25,274 nucleotides of DNA from Lysobacteraceae bacterium (GTDB lineage: Bacteria > Pseudomonadota > Gammaproteobacteria > Xanthomonadales > Wenzhouxiangellaceae), in contig JAIVHD010000250.1 of the NCBI GenBank assembly GCA_020201235.1, positions 1 through 25,274 of the forward strand, read 5' to 3'. Under the pieces are notes generated by a model. The model saw nothing but the letters and a program-made list of their open reading frames with translations. It ran no database searches and was not told the origin of the DNA. The translations under genes were made by a program, and so were the position numbers. Positions within the stretch are counted from its first letter, which is position 1. Each line of letters begins with the position of its first letter. Of this stretch, positions 1-8,000 are shown piece after piece.

Positions 1-785
1 CGGCCGACCTCAGCATCTCGCTGAACGACAACATCGACCCGGTGGTCTCTGGGGAAACACTGGTGATGACCGCCATAATCACCAACAATGGCACCTTCAC
101 GGCGGATAAGGTGTTGATTACATTCAGTTTACCGGCTTCCCTGACACCCGTCTCCACCAGCGGCTGCATCCAAGACCCGACCGGCACCCCGACCTGCGAA
201 CTCGGCAGTCTGAACAGCGGCCAGAGCACCACGGTCGATGTCAACGTCAATGTCAATCCGGCTGCCACGGGCCAGATCAACAGCAGCGCCACGGTCTCCA
301 GCACCACCCAGGACCCGGAGCCCAGCAACAATACCGCCCAGGAAAACACCTTCGTGGTGGCCGCAGTGGAACTTTCGCTGGACAAGACCTCCGGCAGCAT
401 CTTCACCCCGGCCGGCGGAACCATCACCTATCTCGTTCTGGTCGATAACACCGGCACCAGCGACGCCGTCGGCGCGCGCGTCATAGACACCGCTCCGGCC
501 CGGCTGGGCAACCTGTCATGGACCTGCACGCCATCGCCGAACTCGTCTTGCGCGGGCTCCGGCAGCGGCTCGATCGACGAACAGGTCACGGTGGCAACCG
601 GCGGATTCATCGCGTTCAATTTCCAGGGCACCCTGGTCGACAGCGACCCGATTCCGATCACCAATACCGCGACCGTCATCGCCCCGGTCGGCGCAACCGA
701 ATTGATCACCTTGGACAATAGCGATTCGGATACCGACATCGTCGGCCTGTTCGCCGACGGCCTGGAGTCCGTTGAGCCGAATTAA
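1..785 (+). CDS. Secreted DUF11-repeat surface protein, C-terminal part (5' end outside window)
   Basis: The frame is open from the left edge (first full codon at position 3) to the TAA at 783-785, so only the last ~260 residues are present. Two beta-sandwich DUF11/CARDB-like repeats are visible. The first begins near ADLSISLNDN and contains NNGTFTADKV; the second begins near AAVELSLDKT and contains VDNTGTSDAVGARVIDTAP and ITNTATVIAP. Both are rich in Thr, Asn, Ser and Asp, as usual for large exported adhesin-like proteins. Two Cys pairs (GC...TC in repeat 1, WTC...SCAG in repeat 2) fit disulfides formed outside the cytoplasm. The protein ends GLFADGLESVEPN, resembling the FxDGFES tails I associate with secreted proteins of Wenzhouxiangella-like gammaproteobacteria. 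Family knowledge places it at the cell surface; its partner is unknown. No clear terminator follows. Confidence 0.8.
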   Translation, partial: ADLSISLNDNIDPVVSGETLVMTAIITNNGTFTADKVLITFSLPASLTPVSTSGCIQDPTGTPTCELGSLNSGQSTTVDVNVNVNPAATGQINSSATVSSTTQDPEPSNNTAQENTFVVAAVELSLDKTSGSIFTPAGGTITYLVLVDNTGTSDAVGARVIDTAPARLGNLSWTCTPSPNSSCAGSGSGSIDEQVTVATGGFIAFNFQGTLVDSDPIPITNTATVIAPVGATELITLDNSDSDTDIVGLFADGLESVEPN

Positions 786-1060
786 GCCGCCTATTATTCA
801 TCACCCGTTCTACCGTGGCAGCCCCAGGTCTCGCGACGATCGTGGTGAATAGTCTCGGGTGAAGTGTTATGGATGAGCCGTTCAAACGCCCCGCTGGTTG
901 CAAGATTCGGGTTAAGCTTCAGTCATCGCGAGCACGGCAGCATCAAGACCAAAAAGAACATCAGGGCAGCCGGGGGAACAAGGAGGGAGTTCGCCAAAAA
1001 TGGATATTCGATATCAGCACTTGACCGCGCCGGCTGCATGGCTTCGGACGCCGGTTTCGG

Positions 1061-3406
1061 ATGCGTAGCCAAAACTCTGACAACTGCGAAACGGATGTCG
1101 GCCAGGATGGCTTTCTGGCCGTGGCCGGCCCGCTCGCGAACGTGCTGGAGGCGGCTTTCGATGCCGTCGTGATCCACGACTGTGAGCAAATTCTGTATTC
1201 AAATGCGGCCGCCGTGGCTCTTTTTGGTGCCGAAGATGCGGCAGATCTGATTGGGCGGCGCGTGTATGATCGGATTCATCCCCGCATTCGCGTGCAGGTC
1301 GAGCAAAAGATGCGCGAACTGCTGGCCAACAACCAGCCACTATCGGTTTCGCGCGAGAAGCTGCTGCGCCTGGACGGCACGCCATTTGATGTTGAATTAA
1401 ACGCGGTCCCGATCAGATACCGTGACCATCCCGCAGTCGCGGTGATTATCAGGGATATAACAGAATCTCAGGAGTACCGGGAAGCACTGCGCTACGTTTC
1501 CGGATTGCAGCAAGTGCTGGTCGAAGTATCGCACCTGTTTGTCGCCGCAAAGCATGAAGAAACCAGCCAGATGATCGAAACGGCGCTGGAGCAAATCGGC
1601 CGGTACTGCGATGTTGATCGGGTTTATGTCTTTTTGTTCAGACAGGGCAACAAGTTTTTCTACTGCTCGAACGCGTGGTGCCGCGAGTCCATATCCTGCG
1701 AAGTTCGCAACATCGAAAACATGTCGATCGATACCGTACCCAATATCGTCCGCAACATCCTTGCCGATCAGCCGGTCAGTGTCCCGCGTATCAACACACT
1801 GGAAGGCGAGTGGGAGCCGGAAAAACAGACGTTTTCCGCGGGTAGCATTCAATCGCTTGTGGTGGTCCCGATTCCGGCCGGGGGCAACATTTTAGGGTTC
1901 ATCGGATTTGACGCCGTGCGTCATCAACGCGATTGGAACAAAGAGGAGATTCGCCTGCTCAGCGTACTCGGAGACCTCATTGGCGCGACAACACGGCGTC
2001 GTCGCAACGAGCAAGCCTTGCACGAAGCGGAACTTGAAGTGGCGAGAATGGCCAGGTTTGACTCGCTGACGAACCTGCCCAATCGTATTCTGGTGGCGGA
2101 AAAAGTCGAGCAGGACCTGCTTGAGGCGTGCCAGAGCGGCAGACAGCTCGCGGTCGTTTTTATCGACCTTGATTTTTTCAAGAAAGCCAATGATTTCCTG
2201 GGCCATAAAGCGGGAGACCAGATTCTGGTGCGGGCCGCGCAAAGGCTGCTGACGGTTGTTGGCGAAGCGGGTATGGTGGCGCGCTTTGGCGGCGATGAAT
2301 TTCTGGTCATTGTGCAGGGGAAGCAGCCGGAGCCAAGCATTCGCCTGCTGCTGGAACACATTCTCGATACGTTCCGGCGACCCTTCAAAGTTCAGGATCG
2401 AGAAATTTTGCTGACCGCAAGTGTGGGTGTGGCGGTCGGGCCGGATGACGCAAGCAGCGCCAGCGCTCTGATTCGCAATGCCGATATTGCTATGCACAAA
2501 GCCAAACAAAATGGCCGAAATAGCTTTCATTTCTATCGCGGCGAAATGGACGACGAGATCGAACGCCGCGTCGAGATCGAGCATGGGCTCAGGTTGGCGC
2601 TTGGAACCGACGCAATTTTCCCGGTTTTCCAGCCCATCTTTGATGCCGTGAGCCGTCGCGTTGTTGGAGTAGAGGCGTTGCTGCGATGGGAAAGCCCGGG
2701 CCTGGGCTCGGTGAGCCCGGATGAATTTATTCCGATTGCCGAGCAGACGGGCATGATCCATCAGCTCGGAGAATTCGTGCTCGATTTTTCGCTGCCCCGA
2801 CTCGCGCTGTGGCAGCGGCTCGTAAAAGAACCGCTGTTTCTTGCGATCAATTCTTCTCCGGTGCAGATCAACCAGCCAGACTTTTGCCAACTGATCGAAT
2901 CCAAACTGGAGCAATACGACATTCCCGGCACCGCGCTGGAAATTGAGGTTACCGAAGGCCTGGTGTTGTCTGTGCTGCCGCACGTTGGCAAAACCCTGAA
3001 TCGGCTGCGTGACGCTGGAGTCCGATTATCCCTGGACGATTTCGGGACGGGATATTCATCGCTGAGCTATTTGCGCGAATTCAAATTCGACACGCTCAAG
3101 ATCGATCGAAGCTTCGTCCAAAACTGTACCTGGTGCTCCGATGATGGCGCGCTGGTCAAAGCGGCGATACGCATCGCCCGCGGCCTGGGATTGCGAATGA
3201 TCGCCGAGGGCGTAGAGGGCGGAGACCAAATGGAGTTCCTTTGCCGGCATCGATGCGAGATGTTGCAAGGCTATCATCTGGCAAGACCGATGACAGATGA
3301 TGCGCTGATGCGCTTGTTACGCAGTCAGGGGACCGGCGATTCGACGACCGCTGACTGCGGGCCGAACAAGACCGGTGCCTACCAATCCGGGGCCAGCGCG
3401 CCGTAG
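1061..3406 (+). CDS. PAS-GAF-GGDEF-EAL cyclic-di-GMP turnover protein
   Basis: A 781-residue soluble signalling protein. The order is PAS (about 25-140, ending VIIRDITESQ), GAF (about 150-315), GGDEF (about 328-490) and EAL (about 510-760). The diguanylate cyclase signature GGDEF is intact at residues 410-414. The upstream inhibitory RxxD site is absent (GEAG stands there), so product inhibition through the usual I-site is unlikely. The phosphodiesterase domain keeps EAL at 538-540, NSS, EVTEG, DDFGTGYSS from 659, KID, AEGVEG and QGYHLARP, so it looks catalytically competent. It may therefore make or, more likely, degrade c-di-GMP under control of the PAS and GAF sensors. No membrane segment or signal peptide is seen. 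Start ATG 1061 is the first in frame; its ribosome site is weak. AT-rich codons are commoner than in neighbouring genes. The 3' end overlaps the convergent deacetylase gene by 28 bp. Confidence 0.9.
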   Translation: MRSQNSDNCETDVGQDGFLAVAGPLANVLEAAFDAVVIHDCEQILYSNAAAVALFGAEDAADLIGRRVYDRIHPRIRVQVEQKMRELLANNQPLSVSREKLLRLDGTPFDVELNAVPIRYRDHPAVAVIIRDITESQEYREALRYVSGLQQVLVEVSHLFVAAKHEETSQMIETALEQIGRYCDVDRVYVFLFRQGNKFFYCSNAWCRESISCEVRNIENMSIDTVPNIVRNILADQPVSVPRINTLEGEWEPEKQTFSAGSIQSLVVVPIPAGGNILGFIGFDAVRHQRDWNKEEIRLLSVLGDLIGATTRRRRNEQALHEAELEVARMARFDSLTNLPNRILVAEKVEQDLLEACQSGRQLAVVFIDLDFFKKANDFLGHKAGDQILVRAAQRLLTVVGEAGMVARFGGDEFLVIVQGKQPEPSIRLLLEHILDTFRRPFKVQDREILLTASVGVAVGPDDASSASALIRNADIAMHKAKQNGRNSFHFYRGEMDDEIERRVEIEHGLRLALGTDAIFPVFQPIFDAVSRRVVGVEALLRWESPGLGSVSPDEFIPIAEQTGMIHQLGEFVLDFSLPRLALWQRLVKEPLFLAINSSPVQINQPDFCQLIESKLEQYDIPGTALEIEVTEGLVLSVLPHVGKTLNRLRDAGVRLSLDDFGTGYSSLSYLREFKFDTLKIDRSFVQNCTWCSDDGALVKAAIRIARGLGLRMIAEGVEGGDQMEFLCRHRCEMLQGYHLARPMTDDALMRLLRSQGTGDSTTADCGPNKTGAYQSGASAP

Positions 3407-4080
3407 CCCAGTGCCCGCCCGCCGACTTCGATCATTTGGACAAGATCATCGGCCAGCTTCAACTCGAAATCGTCCGGATGGATCGCGAGCCGCAGCGGCC
3501 GCTGACCAACGCGCGCCCCGATCCGGTTGAGCCGGTTGAGGGCACCGACGGCGACGGCTCGAAAGGCGGTATCGGCCTCGAACCCGACCACTGGCAGATA
3601 ATCAAAACGTCGGCAGGTCGAATGGTAAACGCCGGCGAGTGTTTCGTACTGCCTGAACGGCAGCCGATCGAGCAGCTCGCGCGAGACCGGGCCCATGGCC
3701 CAGGCTGGTGGCACATACAAGCCGGGCTCGGGCAGGCCGTTTTTTGCAAACCAGCGATGGTTACGTAACATCAGCTTTAGAATCTCGCGGCGCGAAAGGG
3801 CCAGATGCTCGCCGGCCCGTCGTGAAATCAGCGCACTGTGCAGCCGGTGCCTGAGGCCCCGAAGCTGGCCTGCCTGGTGGGTCCAGCCGTGGCCGGCCAA
3901 TTGAGCACCGGCATCGACCATCGCACGTAGCTGGTCGAGATCGCAGCACCGCCAGTCCTTGCCGGGCACCACCAGCAAGGTCACCGGCGACAAGCCGGCC
4001 GCATTCAAGCGCTCGAAAATTCGCCGGCTTTTGGCCAATGTCGTCGGCATCACGTCGTGAATCGAGACCAGCAGATTCAT
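3379..4080 (-). CDS. DUF2334-type polysaccharide deacetylase-like protein
   Basis: A 233-residue protein starting MNLLVSIHDVMP. The SIHDV motif (His8-Asp9) and HGWTH (64-68) are the metal-binding/catalytic signatures of the NodB-like DUF2334 deacetylase family. Later segments such as LYVPPAWAMGP and LAIHPDDFE also fit the fold. The ATG at 4080 was preferred over longer frames because homology begins there, a GGGG ribosome site lies about 4 nt upstream, and it sits only 10 bp after the glycosyltransferase stop. No signal peptide is evident, so the protein may act in the cytoplasm on a glycan precursor or be exported another way. It is the last gene of the sulfotransferase-glycosyltransferase-deacetylase operon. 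The likely role is removal of N- or O-acetyl groups from a sugar; the substrate is unknown. Confidence 0.8.
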   Translation of the reverse strand: MNLLVSIHDVMPTTLAKSRRIFERLNAAGLSPVTLLVVPGKDWRCCDLDQLRAMVDAGAQLAGHGWTHQAGQLRGLRHRLHSALISRRAGEHLALSRREILKLMLRNHRWFAKNGLPEPGLYVPPAWAMGPVSRELLDRLPFRQYETLAGVYHSTCRRFDYLPVVGFEADTAFRAVAVGALNRLNRIGARVGQRPLRLAIHPDDFELKLADDLVQMIEVGGRALGYGALAPDW

Positions 4081-4090
4081 CACGCCCCGT

Positions 4091-5338
4091 CTACCGCCCG
4101 CCTGGCGCTGTTTCATCTGGCCTGCCAGTCCCGGGCCGATCCTCGAAGCCGTCGCTGCAATGGGCACCACCGTCGAGCTTGCCATCGGCATTGCAACGCG
4201 CGACGCCATCGGTGCTCGCGATGTCCTCGGGTTCGGCACGCTGGCCGGAACCCGGGTTCAGAATCCGCAGCCATTGATCGAGACTGCGACGGTTGAGGTC
4301 ACGCGCGGCCAGCCGAGTGCCCTCGGCCCAAAGCCGTCGATCTGCGGCCGACCAGTCGCGAACCATCGACAACACTTCGTGTAGAGGCTGGTCAAGATCG
4401 AAAACAACCAGCCTCTTCGCCAGGGCGGGCCAGTTGACGATGCCGCAGGTGCGCGTCACCGCAACGATACGCTGGCGACCCATAGCCTCCAGTGCGACAT
4501 TGCCGAATGACTCGAACCTGGATGGCAAGACCAGCGCGTCGGCCTGATCCATCTGGTGCAACAGGCCGGCGCGCGACAGCCAGCCGGTGTATTCGAGATT
4601 CTGCAAGCGCGCTGCCGCGCCTTCCACGAGATCCTTCAGCGGCCCGTCACCGGCGATTACAAAACCAAGATCCGGCAGTTTTTCGGCGGCCTCCAGTACC
4701 GTCTCAAGACGCTTTTCGGGCGCCAGCCGACCGGCGAACAGCACGCGTTCGAAGCGTCCGCTGGACGCTCGAACCGGTGTTTCCAGTACCGTCTTCGGCA
4801 ACAGCGTGCCGATGCGGCTGACGTGGCGCGCGCCCATTCGGCGGGCCTGATCGACCATTTTTGCCGAATTGGCAAGCACATGATCGGCACGCCGAAACAG
4901 CATGCGATCGGCGTGACGAAAATAGGACCGGCTCAGAACCCGCAGGATGGAATTGCGGTACAGATCGGTGACACCGGCGTAGTCGGTATGGAAGCCAACA
5001 ATCAGCCGAATCCCGAGCTTGCGCGCCCAGCGAACGCCAAGCATGCCATAGGGTCCGGGCGTGGCCACCACGATTACATCCGGTCGCGCAGCCCTGATCG
5101 CCCGGCCGAACGCCCTGACCGGCGGCAAGTAGACCTGCTGGGTGGAGTCGCCGGGCAGCGGAAAACGAAGCCCCGGCGGCAAGTCGCCTCCGGGGCACAA
5201 GAATGTCGATACGACTCCATGGTCATCAAGCTGGGCGATCAAATCAGCGTAATAGGCACCGACGCCATTGCGCTCCGGCAGCGAGTCGGACACAAAGGCA
5301 ATCCGGGTGCTCCGAGCCGTTGAACCCATCTCAGCCAT
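4091..5338 (-). CDS. GT4-type glycosyltransferase
   Basis: A 415-residue GT-B fold glycosyltransferase. The N-terminal half opens RIAFVSDSLPERNGVGAYYA, the usual first Rossmann strand with the glycine-rich loop. The C-terminal half has VLFAGRLAPEKRLETVLEA and GDGPLKDLVE, then the E-x7-E nucleotide-sugar motif in PSRFESFGNVALEAMG. These mark a retaining GT4-type enzyme resembling alpha-mannosyl or glycolipid transferases; donor and acceptor cannot be told. The start at 5338 was chosen because AAGG lies 6 nt upstream and the ATG overlaps the sulfotransferase stop (ATGGCTGA); a second ATG at 5329 is possible. About 40 C-terminal residues after the Rossmann domain look low-complexity (DGGAHCSDGFEDRPGTGR) and are outside the family fold. 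It is the middle gene of a three-gene operon and probably builds the glycan its neighbours modify. Confidence 0.88.
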   Translation of the reverse strand: MAEMGSTARSTRIAFVSDSLPERNGVGAYYADLIAQLDDHGVVSTFLCPGGDLPPGLRFPLPGDSTQQVYLPPVRAFGRAIRAARPDVIVVATPGPYGMLGVRWARKLGIRLIVGFHTDYAGVTDLYRNSILRVLSRSYFRHADRMLFRRADHVLANSAKMVDQARRMGARHVSRIGTLLPKTVLETPVRASSGRFERVLFAGRLAPEKRLETVLEAAEKLPDLGFVIAGDGPLKDLVEGAAARLQNLEYTGWLSRAGLLHQMDQADALVLPSRFESFGNVALEAMGRQRIVAVTRTCGIVNWPALAKRLVVFDLDQPLHEVLSMVRDWSAADRRLWAEGTRLAARDLNRRSLDQWLRILNPGSGQRAEPEDIASTDGVARCNADGKLDGGAHCSDGFEDRPGTGRPDETAPGGR

Positions 5339-6548
5339 CGGCGGCCTTACCGGCCGCCGACCGAGCATGCCGGCCAAGGTCGGGACGCGCACGATAGACT
5401 TCCGCAAACTCCTGCTCGAGGCCGCCTTCGGTCAGCCCGAATTCGGCCAGCGTGTAGCGGTGCCCGGACTGGAACCCGCGCGATCGGGAATCGGCGCGCC
5501 GAAGAAATTCCAGGAATTGCGGCGTCAGGTCGATTTGAAGAACTTGGAACGCCTGCTTCACGGCGGCATACAGATCGTTGTGCAAAGCCTGGTTATCGAG
5601 CACCACGATGCGATCGGGGTGTCGCCGAGCCGCCTCGTCAAGATGCAGATAATAGAACTTCAGCAGATCGACAATGCGATCGCGAAACATCGGGTCGAGC
5701 GGGTCGAGACCGGTGGCCGTCAGGGCCGGCTTGAGAGAGCTCAACTGCGACGGCACGGTCTGCTTTGGATCGCGCGTGCAGGCCATGATGCGGGCATCGG
5801 GAAAGGTTTCGAGCAACGCCTCAGGCATGCCGGAAAACGAGGCGTTCTTGGACACGAAGCGATGGTCCGGGCCAAATACGTACAGGTGTTTCTGTACGCA
5901 GGCTTTGTAAAACGCCATCAGCCGCCGGCGCTGCAATGGACTTGCCTCGAGATCCAGCCGCGCGCTTTGCCACAACCAGCCGGCGCGCGGAAAAACGGCA
6001 ACCAGAACAAAGCATTGCATAATCGGCATGAGCGCCAGGAAATCCTCTTCGGGCGCGTCGAGCGCAAACGGATGGACATCCTCCATGGCCCCCAAAAAAC
6101 GCCGCCCGAGCCACTGCCCGAAACGATCGGCCGGTCGACCGACTGCACGGTCCAGCCGACCGAATGTCAGCAGCAGCTTGCGCGCCGAAACCGACAGCCC
6201 GAACAGGCATTCCCACAACCGAAACGTGGTCGTCCGACCGTCACCCGAGAGCACGTGATGCAAATGGGTGGTGCCCGAACGCGGCGGGCCGAGCACGAAC
6301 AGCGGCGCGCGTACATCAACCTTGCGCCAGCCGCGAAAGAAGATCTCGTCGACCCCGAAACCGATCCAGTGCACCAGCTGCAGCAGGCAAAACACGGGCC
6401 ATGCCAGAACCACCAGCAAGGTGCCTGCCAGCCGGCGCCGCTCGCGCCAGGGCGAAACCCAGGCCGAGGCCCATAGCCGCAGCGCACGGGCCCCGCCGAG
6501 AAAAAAAAGCCCTGCCGGCAGCCCCGACCTACGCATGGCCCGATCCAT
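5331..6548 (-). CDS. PAPS-dependent sulfotransferase family protein
   Basis: About 405 residues from the chosen ATG at 6548; ATG 6536 is an alternative with GGA 7 nt upstream. The 5'-phosphosulfate loop is visible as GPPRSGTTHLHHVL (residues 87-100). The 3'-phosphate site follows as ACTRDPKQTVPSQLS (Arg259, Ser267). Between them, MEDVHPFALDAPEEDF matches the acidic segment of bacterial Sulfotransfer_3 proteins. A hydrophobic stretch near residues 42-66 (AGTLLVVLAWPVFCLLQLVHW) suggests a membrane anchor or peripheral membrane contact. The family transfers sulfate from PAPS to a hydroxyl of a carbohydrate, lipid or tyrosine. Its stop overlaps the next gene, a glycosyltransferase, so the acceptor is likely a glycan or glycolipid. 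No PAPS-synthesis gene is in view. Confidence 0.85.
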   Translation of the reverse strand: MDRAMRRSGLPAGLFFLGGARALRLWASAWVSPWRERRRLAGTLLVVLAWPVFCLLQLVHWIGFGVDEIFFRGWRKVDVRAPLFVLGPPRSGTTHLHHVLSGDGRTTTFRLWECLFGLSVSARKLLLTFGRLDRAVGRPADRFGQWLGRRFLGAMEDVHPFALDAPEEDFLALMPIMQCFVLVAVFPRAGWLWQSARLDLEASPLQRRRLMAFYKACVQKHLYVFGPDHRFVSKNASFSGMPEALLETFPDARIMACTRDPKQTVPSQLSSLKPALTATGLDPLDPMFRDRIVDLLKFYYLHLDEAARRHPDRIVVLDNQALHNDLYAAVKQAFQVLQIDLTPQFLEFLRRADSRSRGFQSGHRYTLAEFGLTEGGLEQEFAEVYRARPDLGRHARSAAGKAADG

Positions 6549-6918
6549 GTTGCCAGTTGGCATTGGCCGTGACGGCATTGGCCGTGACGATGATAATAGC
6601 GCTGCCACTGACCGGCTTCACCAGCCTGCCTGCTGCAGCATCGCCAAGTGCCGCGACCGGGGTGTTCGCCTGGTCTGGCATCGTCATCCGGCCGTGATCG
6701 ACCCGCCGGGTGGGCATGCAGTCAGTGCGCTCGGTTGCAAAATGCTGCGGCCACAGGAATTGTGGAGCCCCAGCGACGGCACGCTGGTGAAAAAGATCGC
6801 TGAATGTGTTGGACATTCCACTGGTATCAAACCGAGATGCCGGAAGTATCGCATAGCCTCGTCCGTCAGACGCCTGCAACACTATCAATCTATTGTTTAA
6901 TCGAAAGGTAGTTACGAA
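6549..6918. other. Gene-free interval between sulfotransferase and cold-shock gene
   Basis: A 370-bp divergent intergenic stretch. It should hold the promoters of the minus-strand glycan operon and of the plus-strand cold-shock gene. Apart from the 15-bp tandem repeat and a weak TATTAT box on the minus strand, I see no confident promoter. The ~60 bp before the cold-shock start are AT-richer, and a long 5' leader as in other csp genes is possible but not demonstrated. Open frames here lack family resemblance. Confidence 0.5.
6560..6589. repeat. 15-bp perfect tandem repeat, two copies
   Basis: The unit GCATTGGCCGTGACG occurs twice, head to tail, with no mismatch. It lies just upstream of the chosen sulfotransferase start, between that start and a TATTAT box on the minus strand (plus-strand 6593-6598). 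If an upstream start were used, the repeat would encode a doubled SRPMP-like pentapeptide. Confidence 0.85.
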
Positions 6919-7122
6919 ATGGTTACAGGTACCGTGAAGTGGTTTAATGACGCCAAAGGCTTTGGGTTTATTTCCCAGGACGATGGCGGGTCAGACGTCT
7001 TCGTGCATTTCAGCGCGATCCAGGGTTCGGGCTTCAAATCGCTGGCTGAAGGCCAGAAAGTAGAGTTCGAACTGCAAAACGGCCCCAAGGGCCCGCAGGC
7101 CGCGAACGTCACACCGGTCTGA
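6919..7122 (+). CDS. csp: Cold-shock domain protein (CspA family)
   Basis: A 67-residue single cold-shock domain, the standard length. It starts [20 protein letters not shown] with RNP1 KGFGFI (13-18) and RNP2 VFVHF (27-31), followed by [19 protein letters not shown] and the usual end [10 protein letters not shown]. Such proteins bind single-stranded RNA and DNA and act as RNA chaperones in the cytoplasm. An AAAGG ribosome site lies about 10 nt upstream. It is monocistronic: a strong hairpin terminator follows within 30 bp. Which csp paralogue it is cannot be told from sequence alone. Confidence 0.97.
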   Translation: MVTGTVKWFNDAKGFGFISQDDGGSDVFVHFSAIQGSGFKSLAEGQKVEFELQNGPKGPQAANVTPV

Positions 7123-7151
7123 TCGACAAAACCGCTTCCGAACGAAGCAAC

Positions 7152-7180
7152 AAAGCCTCGCCCGTCCGCGAGGCTTTTTC
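7152..7180 (+). terminator. Rho-independent terminator of the csp gene
   Basis: Stem AAAGCCTCGC (7152-7161) pairs perfectly with GCGAGGCTTT (7168-7177) around a 6-nt CCGTCC loop, and the T-run extends to 7179. The A-run on the other side means it could also end transcription of the convergent NRDE gene, which finishes at 7233. Confidence 0.92.
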
Positions 7181-7232
7181 ATTTACACCCGGCATTTACC
7201 AGCCACGGTCACAAGGCGGGCTATCGACTGAG

Positions 7233-8000
7233 TCACCCACCGAGCAACCCGCTGAACACGCGCTCGCCGCTACCGTGCCCGTCCGGGTCAAAGGTTCGCT
7301 CGGCCATGACCAGCCGTTTCTCGATGATCAGCGCGCTGGAAGAGCGCGTTCCGTATTCGGGGCTGACCACAAACGGTGCCGACAGCAGCCGTTCGAATTC
7401 CGGCGCAACACCGGTTTCGGGCAACTGGCCAACGGCTGCCGGCTGGCGATCGTCGAGCAGATCAAGCAGCCCGTCGATGTCGTCGCAAACACCGTTTTCG
7501 CGGCGCTCGGTCCATTGCTCCAACCGCTCGACGGCACGAATTGATTTGGGCCACGGCGTGTCCAGCAAGTGATTCGACAATGCATGAACCCCGGGCCTCA
7601 CGGCAGCCGGCTCGGCGTGGGTGCCGACAATCCACAGTTCCGAGGGCGTGCCCAGCAGTAGATTGAACGGCCCGTATTGCCCGCATCGATGATAAACGTC
7701 GGTCGCGAATCGGGCCGGCGTCGCCGCGCAATCGAGCCATGCCAGCGGTAATTCGCCGCGCGAGCGCGGAGCCGGGGCTTCAACGGTATCCCTGTAATTG
7801 GTAATAACGGCATAGCGACCGCGGCGATCGGCGGCAAGCCAGGTGCCGCCGGCTTTCCCATCGCGCCCGGCCAACGGCCCTTGCGGCCAGCGCCACCAGT
7901 GCAAGGCCTGAGTCGGGCGCTGGTGAAATTCATCACGATTGGCGGCCAGAACCAGCGGCCGGGCGGATTGCGGTTGCCAACGAAATGCAATGAGACACAT
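7233..8000 (-). CDS. NRDE (TANGO2/DUF833) family protein
   Basis: A 255-residue protein starting MCLIAFRWQP with the family-defining NRDE at residues 21-24, followed by GRDGKAGGTWLA, ITNYRD and LSNHLLDTPWPKS, all typical of this Ntn-hydrolase-like family. Cys2 is positioned to become the N-terminal nucleophile after removal of Met. The start at 8000 is fixed by homology; upstream in-frame codons do not resemble the family. The biochemical role is poorly known; TANGO2 homologues have been linked to lipid and haem handling. It is cytoplasmic by the lack of a signal. It stands alone, convergent with csp and divergent from the SIMPL gene. Confidence 0.88.
   Translation of the reverse strand: MCLIAFRWQPQSARPLVLAANRDEFHQRPTQALHWWRWPQGPLAGRDGKAGGTWLAADRRGRYAVITNYRDTVEAPAPRSRGELPLAWLDCAATPARFATDVYHRCGQYGPFNLLLGTPSELWIVGTHAEPAAVRPGVHALSNHLLDTPWPKSIRAVERLEQWTERRENGVCDDIDGLLDLLDDRQPAAVGQLPETGVAPEFERLLSAPFVVSPEYGTRSSSALIIEKRLVMAERTFDPDGHGSGERVFSGLLGG

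Noticed and set aside
1892..2983. 363-codon open frame on the minus strand
   Set aside because: It lies within the GGDEF-EAL coding region, whose catalytic motifs are intact, and has no domain features.
5268..6476. 402-codon open frame on the plus strand
   Set aside because: It is antisense to the sulfotransferase, which has clear PAPS motifs; the translation is Gln/Arg/His-rich and resembles no family.
7152..7180. Treating the csp hairpin as another palindromic repeat copy
   Set aside because: Its stem and T-run are a standard terminator and share no sequence with the 8186/11537 family.
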